Position numbers and translations under genes: made by a program. 64,000 bases of DNA from TCS55 sp964343505 (GTDB lineage Bacteria > Fidelibacterota > Marinisomatia > Marinisomatales > TCS55), in NCBI GenBank assembly GCA_964343505.1, contig CAYFJU010000002.1, positions 1 to 64,000 of the forward strand. Reading direction: 5' to 3'. The stretch's first letter is position 1; every line of letters starts with the position of its first letter. Below, in pieces: positions 16,464-25,593 of the stretch. The notes under the pieces are model-generated. The model saw nothing but the letters and a program-made list of their open reading frames with translations. It searched no databases and was not told the origin of the DNA.

Positions 16464-18266
16464 TTATGATTCAGAAACCGCGTCAGTAGACAAATGCCTG
16501 AACCAGGTGAAGTACAAGGCAATTGTCAGACTAGCGAAAATACCCCCTAATACAAACACATTTCCCCATGTTTTAAACATGATGCTCATCATGAGGAGGA
16601 AGAAAGCAACCTGCCAGGGGACGGCCAAAATTGTAGAGAGAATATCTCGGCGGTTCTCTTTTTCGACAGCGTTGCTTTCTTCAGAGGAGAGATTTGACTT
16701 AAACCGACCCCAAGTGCCAAAAGGGCGTGTTTTATTATAAAAATGTTGGAGCGTCGCTTCACCGGTGGGCTTGGTCAAAAGTGTACCTAGAATGGTCCCA
16801 ATAAGGGATATCAATGTTGAAACAGCGAACATATTATACTCCGTCACACCATCAACCGCCAGTGCCTTAAAGACAATGGCAGCGCTCATCCCTGATAAGG
16901 TACCAATGGTAAACCCCCATCCATTCAAACGGGACCAATACCAGCGGAGCAGCATGGGGATTAAAAGGCCGGAACCAATGCTCATGGTAATCCATCCCCA
17001 AATGTCGTTGATATTTTTAAATACGAGCATTAGCCCCAACCCGGCCACAACGATCAAAACAGACGCCAGGTAACTTTGAACCATTAATTTTTTCTGACTG
17101 GCGTATGGATTCACATACAACTGGTAAATATCCTTCACCCAGTAGGCGGCACCGGCATTCACAGTGGAATCAAACGTAGACATGCCGGCAGCCATGAGAC
17201 CGGCGATTAAAAACCCTTTTATCCCCACAGGAAGTGTTTCCACCACGGCAGGCAGAACCAGTTCAGGGTCCGTGATCTGGGTTCCCAAGGAAACACCAAT
17301 GACAGCGATAGAGCCGATAAAGACCCAACGAAAGGATAGTAAGAATAACCAGAAGGCACTCAGCAAGCCTGCTTCACGGTCATCCTTGGCGGCAAAATAC
17401 CGCTGCAACATATAGTTCCCCGTTCCACCGGAGCCTTCCAGAATCACTTTCATGACATAGAACATAACCGCCACTCCGAACAGGTTATAAATGGAATATT
17501 GTGAGGCATCATCAATGGCCAATTCAAAAGTCGGTATTACACTTGTCCACTCTTTCAATGTAGTTGTATATCGCTCAAAGCCCCCATCAAACAAGGGCAG
17601 TGAAATGGTGAATTCTTGCGGAAGGTCAATCCCCATCGCCCGGATAGCCATGTATGATATAGCGCCAAAGATCAGGAATCCCTGGAAAACATCTGTCCAC
17701 ACGACCCCATATAATCCGGAAGCCACCGTATAGATCATGGCCACGGCAATGAGCAATGAAGCCGCCCAGAATTCTGACGGAAGCCCAAGATAATTTTCAA
17801 TGCCTAAAAATTGATCCAGGAATTTTCCACCACCCAAGGCAAAATAAGTCACCATGGCTATAGTCATAATGATAGAAGATACAGCTGCGGTTAATCTTGC
17901 GGTTTGTCCCGAAGGCCCTCCACCAAAACGAAGCTTCATCCATTCCGCCAGGGTCATGGCGCCGGAACGCCTGTTCCACTTGCCCATATAAATCATGAGG
18001 AAAGCCATGATTAAGGTGACGCCCCCGCGAATTTCAATATAGAAGCCTTTGGCCCCTAAGGCATAGATCAAGGCGGCGATGATCATGGTACCGCTGATAT
18101 CTAGATTAGAGGACATTCCAGATGAAGCCAAGGCCCACCAGGGCAGATTCCTTTCACCCAAAAAATAGGAATCAATATTCTTCCCCGCCTTGCGCTGCAT
18201 CATTAATCCTATGACGACAATTGCGGATAAATAAACGAGAATAATGCCAAGGTCAATATTACTCAT
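16464..18266 (-). CDS. Sodium:solute symporter (SSS family), probable glucose/maltodextrin uptake
   Basis: A 600-residue inner-membrane transporter of the sodium:solute symporter family, with about 14 predicted helices and the sodium-sugar type core (LPWWALASSGMSSNLDISGT, GLYGVVWTDVFQGFL, AGLMAAGMSTFDSTVNAGAA). It probably imports sugar using the sodium gradient, which fits a marine organism. It lies 9 bases after the phosphorylase gene and 11 bases before the sorted amylase, so the substrate is inferred to be glucose, maltose or short maltodextrins. The sequence alone does not fix this. No ABC or MFS maltose transporter is present in the window. Confidence 0.85.
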   Translation of the reverse strand: MSNIDLGIILVYLSAIVVIGLMMQRKAGKNIDSYFLGERNLPWWALASSGMSSNLDISGTMIIAALIYALGAKGFYIEIRGGVTLIMAFLMIYMGKWNRRSGAMTLAEWMKLRFGGGPSGQTARLTAAVSSIIMTIAMVTYFALGGGKFLDQFLGIENYLGLPSEFWAASLLIAVAMIYTVASGLYGVVWTDVFQGFLIFGAISYMAIRAMGIDLPQEFTISLPLFDGGFERYTTTLKEWTSVIPTFELAIDDASQYSIYNLFGVAVMFYVMKVILEGSGGTGNYMLQRYFAAKDDREAGLLSAFWLFLLSFRWVFIGSIAVIGVSLGTQITDPELVLPAVVETLPVGIKGFLIAGLMAAGMSTFDSTVNAGAAYWVKDIYQLYVNPYASQKKLMVQSYLASVLIVVAGLGLMLVFKNINDIWGWITMSIGSGLLIPMLLRWYWSRLNGWGFTIGTLSGMSAAIVFKALAVDGVTEYNMFAVSTLISLIGTILGTLLTKPTGEATLQHFYNKTRPFGTWGRFKSNLSSEESNAVEKENRRDILSTILAVPWQVAFFLLMMSIMFKTWGNVFVLGGIFASLTIALYFTWFRHLSTDAVSES

Positions 18267-18275
18267 CGAGCAGCC

Positions 18276-19910
18276 CTAATCCTTTTCATAATAATTCTGC
18301 ACATATTCCTTCACCATTCGGTGAGCCGTGAAATCAACACCCGTTTTAATAGCGGCTTTCATTATGGATATCCACTTTTTTTGATCATTGTAATAGGTTG
18401 GAATAACTTCATTTTCAAGGATGGAATATAAATGGGCTGCGTCTTTTTCTCCGTCAGGGTGATCCGGATCACCCACGGCCCACCCATTAATGCCATCCCG
18501 ACAGCCTTCCGCCCACCAACCGTCCAATACAGATAGGTTAGGAACACCATTTAAGGTGGCCTTCATACCACTGGTGCCGCTGGCTTCATTCGGGCGTAAA
18601 GGTGTATTCAGCCAAATATCTACACCGGACGTGATCATACGTCCCAGCCACATATTGTAGTTTTCTAGGAAGATAATTTTGATTTCTCCGAACAATTTGT
18701 TCGCCTTGGAAACGATTTGTTTTATCAATGCTTTCCCGGCCGCGTCATTGGGATGAGCCTTTCCGGAATAGACAACTTGAATCTTACCCTGCCCGATTTC
18801 CAGCAGTCGTTCCATATCATGGAATAAGAGCTGGGCCCGTTTATAGGTGGCGGCCCTGCGGGCAAACCCAATCGTCAGAGTATCCCGATCCAAGGCCTTT
18901 TGGAGTTGGGCATTGGCATATCCCAATAAATACTTTTTACGGGTAAGGTGGGCCTCCCAAATTTCATCATCGGGAATCTCATCCACCTGCATCAGTAATT
19001 CAGGATTACCACGCCATCCGGGTAGATGGCTGTCAAACAATTTCTTGAAAGGACTGCCCATCCAATAGGAATGGTGTACCCCATTGGTGATGTGGCCGAT
19101 GTCACCCCAGGGGAATTGGTCACGGGCCACCTCGCCATGGAGCTTTGAAACACCGTTGGCAGAACGGCTGAAGTAAAGACCAAGTTCTGTCATATGGAGG
19201 CGTCCGTTTTGAACGAGCGAGGGCAATTCAAGCTTTTCAGGAATGAGCCCGTGGAGTAGTTTTTTCACCCGGGTTTCAGCGAAATGGTCGTGTCCGGCAG
19301 GAACAGGCGTATGGGTGGTAAAATGGCAGCGTTTTTTAACTTCTTCCACATCGCCATTGAATTTTTCCAAAAGGTCTAAGACTAAAAAGGAACAATGGCC
19401 CTCATTCATGTGGTAAGTTTCAATATTGTCATATCCCAGGTGTTCCAACAATTTTGTTCCACCGAATCCCAGGATGGCTTCCTGGAGGATGCGATGGTCC
19501 TTGTCACCGGAATAAAGCCTTAAGCTTATATTCCTGTCATCGGTAAAATTATCCTCAAAATCCGTGTCTAAAAAATATATAGGAATAATTTTCCCTTCGT
19601 GACCTATGTAATCGAATTGATAAGCCTGAATCCATACATCTCGTTCTCTTAATCTCAGGGTGAATTTTATATCCAACTTTTTTAACAGTGGATGGGGGTC
19701 AAAACGGGGATAAGTTTCCGTCTGGATCCCTTCATCATCGATACGCTGTTTGAAATACCCTTCCCGGTACAATAAAGTAACGGCGCACATGTCGAGGCCG
19801 AGGTCACCGGCGGCCTTAATTTGGTCGCCGGCTAGGACACCCAAACCACCGCTATAGGTAGGTAAACTTGATGAGATGCCGATCTCAGCGCTGAAATAAG
19901 CTATTTTCAT
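18276..19910 (-). CDS. glgP: Alpha-glucan phosphorylase, short form
   Basis: A 544-residue glucan phosphorylase of the short type (about 540-720 residues in archaea and many bacteria, against about 800 for classical GlgP). It releases glucose-1-phosphate from maltodextrin or glycogen using phosphate and pyridoxal phosphate. Visible landmarks: YFSAEIGISSSLPTYSGGLG at the N-terminus, HMNEGHCSF, HFTTHTPVPAGHD, and the cofactor site EASGTSGMKATLNG with Lys450. Cytoplasmic. It lies 6 bases after malQ and 9 before the symporter, a tight operon in which MalQ lengthens or remodels chains and this enzyme shortens them. Confidence 0.9.
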   Translation of the reverse strand: MKIAYFSAEIGISSSLPTYSGGLGVLAGDQIKAAGDLGLDMCAVTLLYREGYFKQRIDDEGIQTETYPRFDPHPLLKKLDIKFTLRLRERDVWIQAYQFDYIGHEGKIIPIYFLDTDFEDNFTDDRNISLRLYSGDKDHRILQEAILGFGGTKLLEHLGYDNIETYHMNEGHCSFLVLDLLEKFNGDVEEVKKRCHFTTHTPVPAGHDHFAETRVKKLLHGLIPEKLELPSLVQNGRLHMTELGLYFSRSANGVSKLHGEVARDQFPWGDIGHITNGVHHSYWMGSPFKKLFDSHLPGWRGNPELLMQVDEIPDDEIWEAHLTRKKYLLGYANAQLQKALDRDTLTIGFARRAATYKRAQLLFHDMERLLEIGQGKIQVVYSGKAHPNDAAGKALIKQIVSKANKLFGEIKIIFLENYNMWLGRMITSGVDIWLNTPLRPNEASGTSGMKATLNGVPNLSVLDGWWAEGCRDGINGWAVGDPDHPDGEKDAAHLYSILENEVIPTYYNDQKKWISIMKAAIKTGVDFTAHRMVKEYVQNYYEKD

Positions 19911-19916
19911 TTTTGA

Positions 19917-21434
19917 TCAAATTCTTCCGCTTTTTGCAGTTAATGCTTTCATTTTTTTCAAGATATCCGGACGCATGAGGTCATCCGAGTACCGCCATTC
20001 CCAATTGTCTCCCACCGTGCCGGGGATATTCATGCGGGCATCGGTCCCCAATCCTAAAATATCCTGCAGGGGGATGATGGCTGTCCTGGCTTTGGAATCC
20101 ATAGCCATTTTAATAAAATCCCAATGAATATTGGATCCGTCAGAATTGAAAAACGCCAGCGCCCGCTCCCGTTCTGCCTTTAATTCCACATCCGATTGAA
20201 CAGGATGTCCATTGGAATTCTTATTGTTAAACCATCCTACAATTGTATCATTATCATGGGTACCCGTGTATACGACTATATTTTCTGCCATGGGGTCCGG
20301 CTTATCTTTATTTTTAAATGTCGTCTGGAGGATTTTCATGCCGGGGATGTTAAATTTTTCCATAATGGGTGTAGCGTCTTTTCTGGCTTCTCCCAAATCT
20401 TCGGCAAAAATGGGTTTATCACCAAGCGCAGCATTGACCGCCTCAAAAAATGGGGCTCCCGGTCCATCGATCCACTCACCCCCGATTCCGTTTGAATTTC
20501 CGGCTGGCACTTCCCAGAATTTGGCAAATCCATTAAAATGGTCAATCCGGATAATATCTACAACCTGGAATAAATATTTAAGTCGGGCAATCCACCATTC
20601 ATAACCTGTACGCTTGTGATGGGCCCAATCATAAATGGGATGGTTCCATGCTTGCCCTTCGGCAATAAAATGATCCGGGGGACAACCGGACTGGACGACC
20701 ATACAACCATTCCCGTCCAGTTTAAATAAGTCACGATTCGCCCATACATCGGCACTATTGTAGGAAATATAAATGGGAATATCGCCGATGATTTTAATTC
20801 CTTTTTTAACAGCATAATCTTTTAATCCCTGCCATTGCCGGTAAAAGAAATATTGAAGGATTTTAATCTGGTCTATTTTGTTGTGGTAATCCAGACGAAT
20901 ATCTGCCAAAGTTTCTTTGTCTCGCTTGGCAAATTTTTCAGACCAATCTGACCATTGCTTTCCATCCTCCAAATCACGGAGAGTGATGAATAAGGAATAA
21001 TCATCGAGCCAGTAATCATTGGTATCACAGAAGGATCGGAAGGATTTTATTTCATTGGGTGCGGCCTTGGATCGAAATCGCTCAGCAGCTTTTTGCAAAA
21101 GGGGCATTTTAAAAAAGTCAACAGCCTCATAATCCACTTTTTCTTTGGGAAAATCAGGACATCGGTCCAATTCTTCTTTTGCAATGTATCCCTCGTCACA
21201 GAGCAGGTCCAGGCTGATCCACAATGGATTGTTACAAAAAGCTGAAATTGTACTGTAGGGAGAATAACAATTATCCGGCTGACCGTTGGGCAGGATTTGC
21301 CACAATTTCTGTCCCATGAGTCCCAATTGCTTTATAAAACGAAATGCAGATGGACCCAAGTCACCGATCCCATGGGGGCCGGGCAAGGAAGTCAAATGCA
21401 GCAATACACCGCTTTCTCTCGAGAAACGATTCAT
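19917..21434 (-). CDS. malQ: 4-alpha-glucanotransferase (amylomaltase, GH77)
   Basis: A 505-residue cytoplasmic GH77 enzyme that transfers maltosyl and longer units between maltodextrins, freeing glucose and making chains long enough for the phosphorylase. Characteristic motifs: RESGVLLHLTSLPGPHGIGD at the N-terminus, GDIPIYISYNSADVWA, the nucleophile region IIRIDHFNGF, the acid region FAEDLGE, and YTGTHDNDTIVGW. Length is the family norm. It is the first gene of the operon and has a near-perfect TrmB-type box 78 bases upstream. Confidence 0.95.
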   Translation of the reverse strand: MNRFSRESGVLLHLTSLPGPHGIGDLGPSAFRFIKQLGLMGQKLWQILPNGQPDNCYSPYSTISAFCNNPLWISLDLLCDEGYIAKEELDRCPDFPKEKVDYEAVDFFKMPLLQKAAERFRSKAAPNEIKSFRSFCDTNDYWLDDYSLFITLRDLEDGKQWSDWSEKFAKRDKETLADIRLDYHNKIDQIKILQYFFYRQWQGLKDYAVKKGIKIIGDIPIYISYNSADVWANRDLFKLDGNGCMVVQSGCPPDHFIAEGQAWNHPIYDWAHHKRTGYEWWIARLKYLFQVVDIIRIDHFNGFAKFWEVPAGNSNGIGGEWIDGPGAPFFEAVNAALGDKPIFAEDLGEARKDATPIMEKFNIPGMKILQTTFKNKDKPDPMAENIVVYTGTHDNDTIVGWFNNKNSNGHPVQSDVELKAERERALAFFNSDGSNIHWDFIKMAMDSKARTAIIPLQDILGLGTDARMNIPGTVGDNWEWRYSDDLMRPDILKKMKALTAKSGRI

Positions 21435-21511
21435 AATTATATAACCATATCCTTTTTGTGAGTTAGGGATAAATCACGGATAAAACCGTGCGAATTAGAC
21501 TGGGAATCTAA

Positions 21512-21539
21512 TTAGTAACTCAGTTCTGAGTAACTGTAA
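21512..21539 (-). promoter_or_regulatory. Predicted TrmB-type operator, site 2
   Basis: A 28-base site beginning TTAGTAACTCA and containing the palindrome ACTCAG-TT-CTGAGT. It lies between malQ and the TrmB gene, 78 bases upstream of malQ. The same sequence pattern recurs at 23701 and 33310. Overlapping on its left is a second dyad, ATTAGA...TCTAAT. Confidence 0.65.
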
Positions 21540-21573
21540 AATAACAAGGATTTTTATAAAGAAAAAAGAAGAT

Positions 21574-22392
21574 TTATTTCATCTGGGCTTCTTCGATCAG
21601 TTTGTCGAGGTCAAAGTCGTCTTTTTTCATGATGGTTTCGGCGACTTCGCTCACATCCAGGCAGAGACGCTGGCCGGCGAGGGTAATATCCAGGATCGTA
21701 TAATCCATGGCAATTTTGGTCAACGCTTCGTTGGAGGTCCAGATGGCACGGTTGCCGTTTTCCTTGGCGCTCCCCATGATGGAAATCTGGTGATCCACAA
21801 CCAGCACAACCTTGGGGCGCCAGATTTCAGCAATTTTTTCCTCCTCAATATTATAGGAAATGGTATTGCCAAAATTATTGTTCAATTTGCAGAAACTGAA
21901 CAGAATCACCTTCACGCCCCGCGCTTCCGCTTCGGCCAACTCATTTTCTAACTGCTGCACTTCTTTGGCCCATGAATTCATCAGGACCATTTTATTGGCC
22001 TGGTTAATCGCTTCTTTCAACTTGATGATCAGGTTGTTATATCCATGGATATGCCAAAAATCGAATGCTTCTTCATCCAATTCCAAATCATTGATGGCTG
22101 TTTCAAGCCCTTTGATATTTTCTGAATGATTGCTGTTTAAGTGCTCGATCAACTGGGATGGAGCTAAAGGAATATATTTTTTGGGCGTATCCCCTTCAGC
22201 ATTTACCAATCCCATACTTTCCAAGCGATTTAGGGTGGCATAAATGGCTGAACGTGGAATGTCAGATTGTGTACTGATCTCATAACCGGTAGCTGGATTC
22301 TTTTTAAGTAATGAAACGTATGCTTTACAGGCATTCAGGGATAACCCGAATTCTTGTAAAAGGTTGATTATTTTTTCTTGAGAATCGGTCAT
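21574..22392 (-). CDS. TrmB-family sugar-responsive transcriptional regulator
   Basis: A 272-residue regulator. The N-terminal winged helix-turn-helix (about 5-75, GLSLNACKAYVSLLKKNPAT, ISTQSDIPRSAIYATLNRLE) is the TrmB/MalR-like DNA-binding domain common in archaea and found in some bacteria. It is followed by a coiled stretch (FDFWHIHGYNNLIIKLKEAI) and a phospholipase D-like effector domain, the usual TrmB layout. Archaeal TrmB proteins respond to maltose, maltodextrin, glucose or trehalose. Its place directly upstream of malQ-glgP-symporter-amylase and the repeated operator nearby make it the likely local regulator. Confidence 0.85.
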   Translation of the reverse strand: MTDSQEKIINLLQEFGLSLNACKAYVSLLKKNPATGYEISTQSDIPRSAIYATLNRLESMGLVNAEGDTPKKYIPLAPSQLIEHLNSNHSENIKGLETAINDLELDEEAFDFWHIHGYNNLIIKLKEAINQANKMVLMNSWAKEVQQLENELAEAEARGVKVILFSFCKLNNNFGNTISYNIEEEKIAEIWRPKVVLVVDHQISIMGSAKENGNRAIWTSNEALTKIAMDYTILDITLAGQRLCLDVSEVAETIMKKDDFDLDKLIEEAQMK

Positions 22393-22577
22393 ACTATAGT
22401 TTGATTATTTTCAAGGATGGAAACGCTTATTTAACATCAAGGATAACTGAATGTAACAAAAAATATATTGATGCTCAAAGTCAAGTATTGCCATCTGTCG
22501 ATGATAAATCATAGCAATTTAATCTGATCGCAATTGAGTTTAGTTTTATCTGAAAATATGTTCATTAGATAAACAAT

Positions 22578-23486
22578 TCAGTTTTTATGATCATTATTAC
22601 CCTTGAGAGTCAAATCAACAATTACTGGGAAATGATCTGAAATAGCATTTTCTTCATATCGATCTGGAGCATGGAAATGGGACATCACATCAATATTCTC
22701 ACCAACAAAAATATAATCAATTCGATTTAATCCTTTATCTGAAAATCCGAACCCATTAAAAGTTCCGTCTGGACCTTGATGCTTTTTTAGAGATACAAAT
22801 CGAGTGTCAAATAACAGTGTTAATTGTGTAGAATCGGTTAGAACAGCATAGGGATCAGAGTCAGGTGTCAAATTAAAATCACCCATCAATACGAAAGGAA
22901 TATTTTCTGTGATACGACTAATTTGTTCCTTCAATAAAAACGCGCTTTTTTTACGGGCGGCGCTCCCTTCATGGTCAAAATGAGTGTTAAAGACAAAGAG
23001 CTTTTCTTTAGTTTTTTTATCATGGAATTTTGCCCATGTTGCCGTTCTGTGAAGATTTGCATCCCACCCCTTGCTTGGAACATCCGACGTGGGCGACAAC
23101 CAGAATGTTGAATCTTTTATTAGTATAAATCTATTTGTATTATAGAATATTGCTGTGTATTCACCTTTTTCTTTTCCATCATCTCTCGCCATACCTAACC
23201 AATTATATCCCTTACAGTTCTTTTCCAGAAAGTCTAATTGATTTTTTAGTCCTTCTTGGATTCCAATTACATCCGGAGAATATTTGTTAATAACATTTGA
23301 GACTTCATTTCGCCGATTTTGCCAACGGTTAACACCGTCATTTGGATTATCATACCGAATATTGAAGGTCATTACTCGTAAAGAATAATTAGATGCATCA
23401 CTAATTACAATAAAAAGAATTCCAAGAACGCCAGATATAAATAATCCGGTTAAATATTTTTTAGATTTTGAATTAAATACATTCAT
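22578..23486 (-). CDS. Endonuclease/exonuclease/phosphatase-family protein, exported or membrane-anchored
   Basis: A 302-residue EEP-superfamily enzyme. A hydrophobic N-terminal segment (about 10-28) is a signal peptide or anchor. Catalytic landmarks: MTFNIRYDNPNDGVNRW, the metal-binding Glu in IGIQEG, GDFNLTPDS, and the terminal SDHFPVIVDL. This subgroup of secreted EEP proteins is often annotated as a nuclease or phosphatase acting on small substrates, but the real substrate is unknown. It is AT-rich, lies between the TrmB gene and the amylase operon, and has no evident link to glucan use. Confidence 0.8.
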   Translation of the reverse strand: MNVFNSKSKKYLTGLFISGVLGILFIVISDASNYSLRVMTFNIRYDNPNDGVNRWQNRRNEVSNVINKYSPDVIGIQEGLKNQLDFLEKNCKGYNWLGMARDDGKEKGEYTAIFYNTNRFILIKDSTFWLSPTSDVPSKGWDANLHRTATWAKFHDKKTKEKLFVFNTHFDHEGSAARKKSAFLLKEQISRITENIPFVLMGDFNLTPDSDPYAVLTDSTQLTLLFDTRFVSLKKHQGPDGTFNGFGFSDKGLNRIDYIFVGENIDVMSHFHAPDRYEENAISDHFPVIVDLTLKGNNDHKN

Positions 23487-23700
23487 TTCGATTAATATTT
23501 CCTGTCACCTTTCCTCTATGGTTCCAAAACTATTGATACTAAATATATCTGCATAAATATTTTTATTTTTAATTCGCTTAAGGTTTTTTCTTCGGAAATT
23601 TTTCATGATTGTGTTGAATCACCTGTTAATATCTATATCATGTTGGATCACATTATGAATAAATCTATTGATTATCTCACTGGAAAATAACTAATTTTTA

Positions 23701-23728
23701 TTAGTAACTCAAGACTGAGTGTCTATTT
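23701..23728 (+). promoter_or_regulatory. Predicted TrmB-type operator, site 3
   Basis: Begins TTAGTAACTCA, then AGA, then CTGAGT, matching the site before malQ over 17 of 20 core positions. It ends 23 bases before the amylase ATG at 23752, so a bound regulator could block or recruit polymerase. The spacer differs from site 2, as expected of a true dyad. Confidence 0.65.
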
Positions 23729-23751
23729 TTCACCCATTTTTTGAACCCAAA

Positions 23752-25593
23752 ATGTACAAACCATTTTTGATCGCCCTTATCTCATCTCTCGCCTTTGCGG
23801 GAAATCCGGATTGGCATCAACGCGCCATATGGTATCAAATATTTCCGGAGCGGTTTTATAATGGGGATCAAAACAACGACCCGACAATTGAAAGCCTGGT
23901 AGGCACATGGCCCTGGGATAAGCAGAGCCAATGGAAAATAACGCCGTGGACTTCCGATTGGTACGAATTTCATCCTTGGGAAAAAGCCAATGGTCAGGAC
24001 TACCGCTACCAATTTCAATTGCGGCGCTATGGGGGCGATCTGGAAGGAATAATTCAAAAATTGGATTATCTTCAGGAATTGGGAATCAATGCCATTTACT
24101 TAAACCCTGTCTTTGACTCGCCTTCCTCTCATAAATACGGCGCCGCTTATTACCACCATATTGACCGCCATTTCGGTCCCGACCCTGAAGGGGATGCGAA
24201 AACCATTGCTTCCGAAAACCCTATGGACCCAACCACCTGGAAATGGACCTCGGCTGACAAACTGTTTTTAAAACTGGTTCAGGAAGTGCATAATAGGAAT
24301 ATGCACATTATTATAGATGGCGTCTTCAACCATGTGGGCATGACATTCTGGGCATTTCAGGATGTTGTTAAAAACAATGGTGAAAGTCCTTACATCGATT
24401 GGTTTGTTGTGGAAGGACGGGGGAAACAGGATTTATCCCACAACAAAGATTTTGTTGATCTCCCGCCACTCTATTCAGAACCATATGGGGACTTGCGTTA
24501 TAAAGGCTGGGTAACTGATTTGCCTTCATTTCGGCAGGATAGCCTTGGACCGGTAACGCCCGTGCGGATTCATTTGCATGCAGTGGTCAGGCGCTGGATG
24601 GACCCCAACAATGACGGTAACCCCTCCGATGGGATTGACGGTTGGAGATTGGATGTGGCCGAAAGGGTTCAAATCGGTTTCTGGTCCCTGTTTGGCGGTT
24701 GGGTAAGAGACATCAATCCCGATGCTTATTTGACAGGAGAAGTCTGGTGGGAGGATTGGCCCAAGAATAAAATGTTCAATGCACTGCCCTGGATGGTTGA
24801 GAACCGGTTTGACGCTGTGATGAACTATCGTTTTGGCGACGCCATGTATAAATTTTTTATTAACGAAAAAGATCAAATCACTCCTGTTGAATTGGACGGT
24901 CTACTGAATGGTTTTATCAATGAATATGGATATGATAGAGTTTTAACACTCCAAAGCATGTTCGACAGCCACGACACAGAAAGGCTGGCATCAGCCGTAA
25001 TCAACCCCGACCGTTGGATCGACCATGAAAACAACACCTGGTATCAACCCCATTTCGATATCAGGAAACCCAATCCAGAAGAATTGCAGATCCAAAAAAC
25101 AATGATCACGTTTCAGTTTGCCTTCCCCGGCACACCATTTATATACTATGGGGATGAAGTGGGAATGTGGGGCGCTGATGACCCTGATTGCCGAAAACCC
25201 ATGCTCTGGCCAGAATTTGAATATGACTCGGAGATAATGCATCAATGCGATCAACGCGATGATTGTGAAGGGATTAGACCGATTGACAGCGTGAGTATAA
25301 ATAAGTATTTATTGAAGCATTATCAATCTTTGGCCCAACTCCGAAACCGGCATGATGTATTCAACTATGGCGATTATAAAACCGTATTCGCGGACGAAAA
25401 GGGATTATATATATTCTCCCGGACGCATAAAAATCAAACTATTTTGGCTATATTCAATGGGTCTAATCGGGCCTTGAAAATCCCATATTCAATTTGGAGA
25501 GAGCCCAAGAACAAATGGACAGCTTTAATTGGAGGGAATAACCAAACCAGAATTAATGGAAAATCAGGACAGATATTTATTCATGAAAATTAA
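23752..25593 (+). CDS. Exported GH13 alpha-amylase/cyclomaltodextrinase-like
   Basis: A 613-residue GH13 enzyme. The start is placed at ATG 23752 because it opens a good signal peptide (MYKPFLIALISSLAFAG) and the upstream GTG at 23719 lies inside the predicted operator. Catalytic regions: IIIDGVFNHVG, GWRLDVAERV with nucleophile D301, LTGEVWWEDW with acid E330, and MFDSHDTERL with D408. The lead-in WYQIFPERFYNGD and the YGGDLEGI segment are typical of neopullulanase/cyclomaltodextrinase-type amylases. There is no sorting domain, so it is probably periplasmic, cutting oligosaccharides brought in by the TonB receptor encoded next. Its stop overlaps that gene's start by 11 bases. Confidence 0.9.
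   Translation: MYKPFLIALISSLAFAGNPDWHQRAIWYQIFPERFYNGDQNNDPTIESLVGTWPWDKQSQWKITPWTSDWYEFHPWEKANGQDYRYQFQLRRYGGDLEGIIQKLDYLQELGINAIYLNPVFDSPSSHKYGAAYYHHIDRHFGPDPEGDAKTIASENPMDPTTWKWTSADKLFLKLVQEVHNRNMHIIIDGVFNHVGMTFWAFQDVVKNNGESPYIDWFVVEGRGKQDLSHNKDFVDLPPLYSEPYGDLRYKGWVTDLPSFRQDSLGPVTPVRIHLHAVVRRWMDPNNDGNPSDGIDGWRLDVAERVQIGFWSLFGGWVRDINPDAYLTGEVWWEDWPKNKMFNALPWMVENRFDAVMNYRFGDAMYKFFINEKDQITPVELDGLLNGFINEYGYDRVLTLQSMFDSHDTERLASAVINPDRWIDHENNTWYQPHFDIRKPNPEELQIQKTMITFQFAFPGTPFIYYGDEVGMWGADDPDCRKPMLWPEFEYDSEIMHQCDQRDDCEGIRPIDSVSINKYLLKHYQSLAQLRNRHDVFNYGDYKTVFADEKGLYIFSRTHKNQTILAIFNGSNRALKIPYSIWREPKNKWTALIGGNNQTRINGKSGQIFIHEN

Noticed and set aside
23719..23751. GTG 23719 as start of the amylase
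   Set aside because: It lies inside the predicted TrmB-type operator and places residues before the signal peptide.
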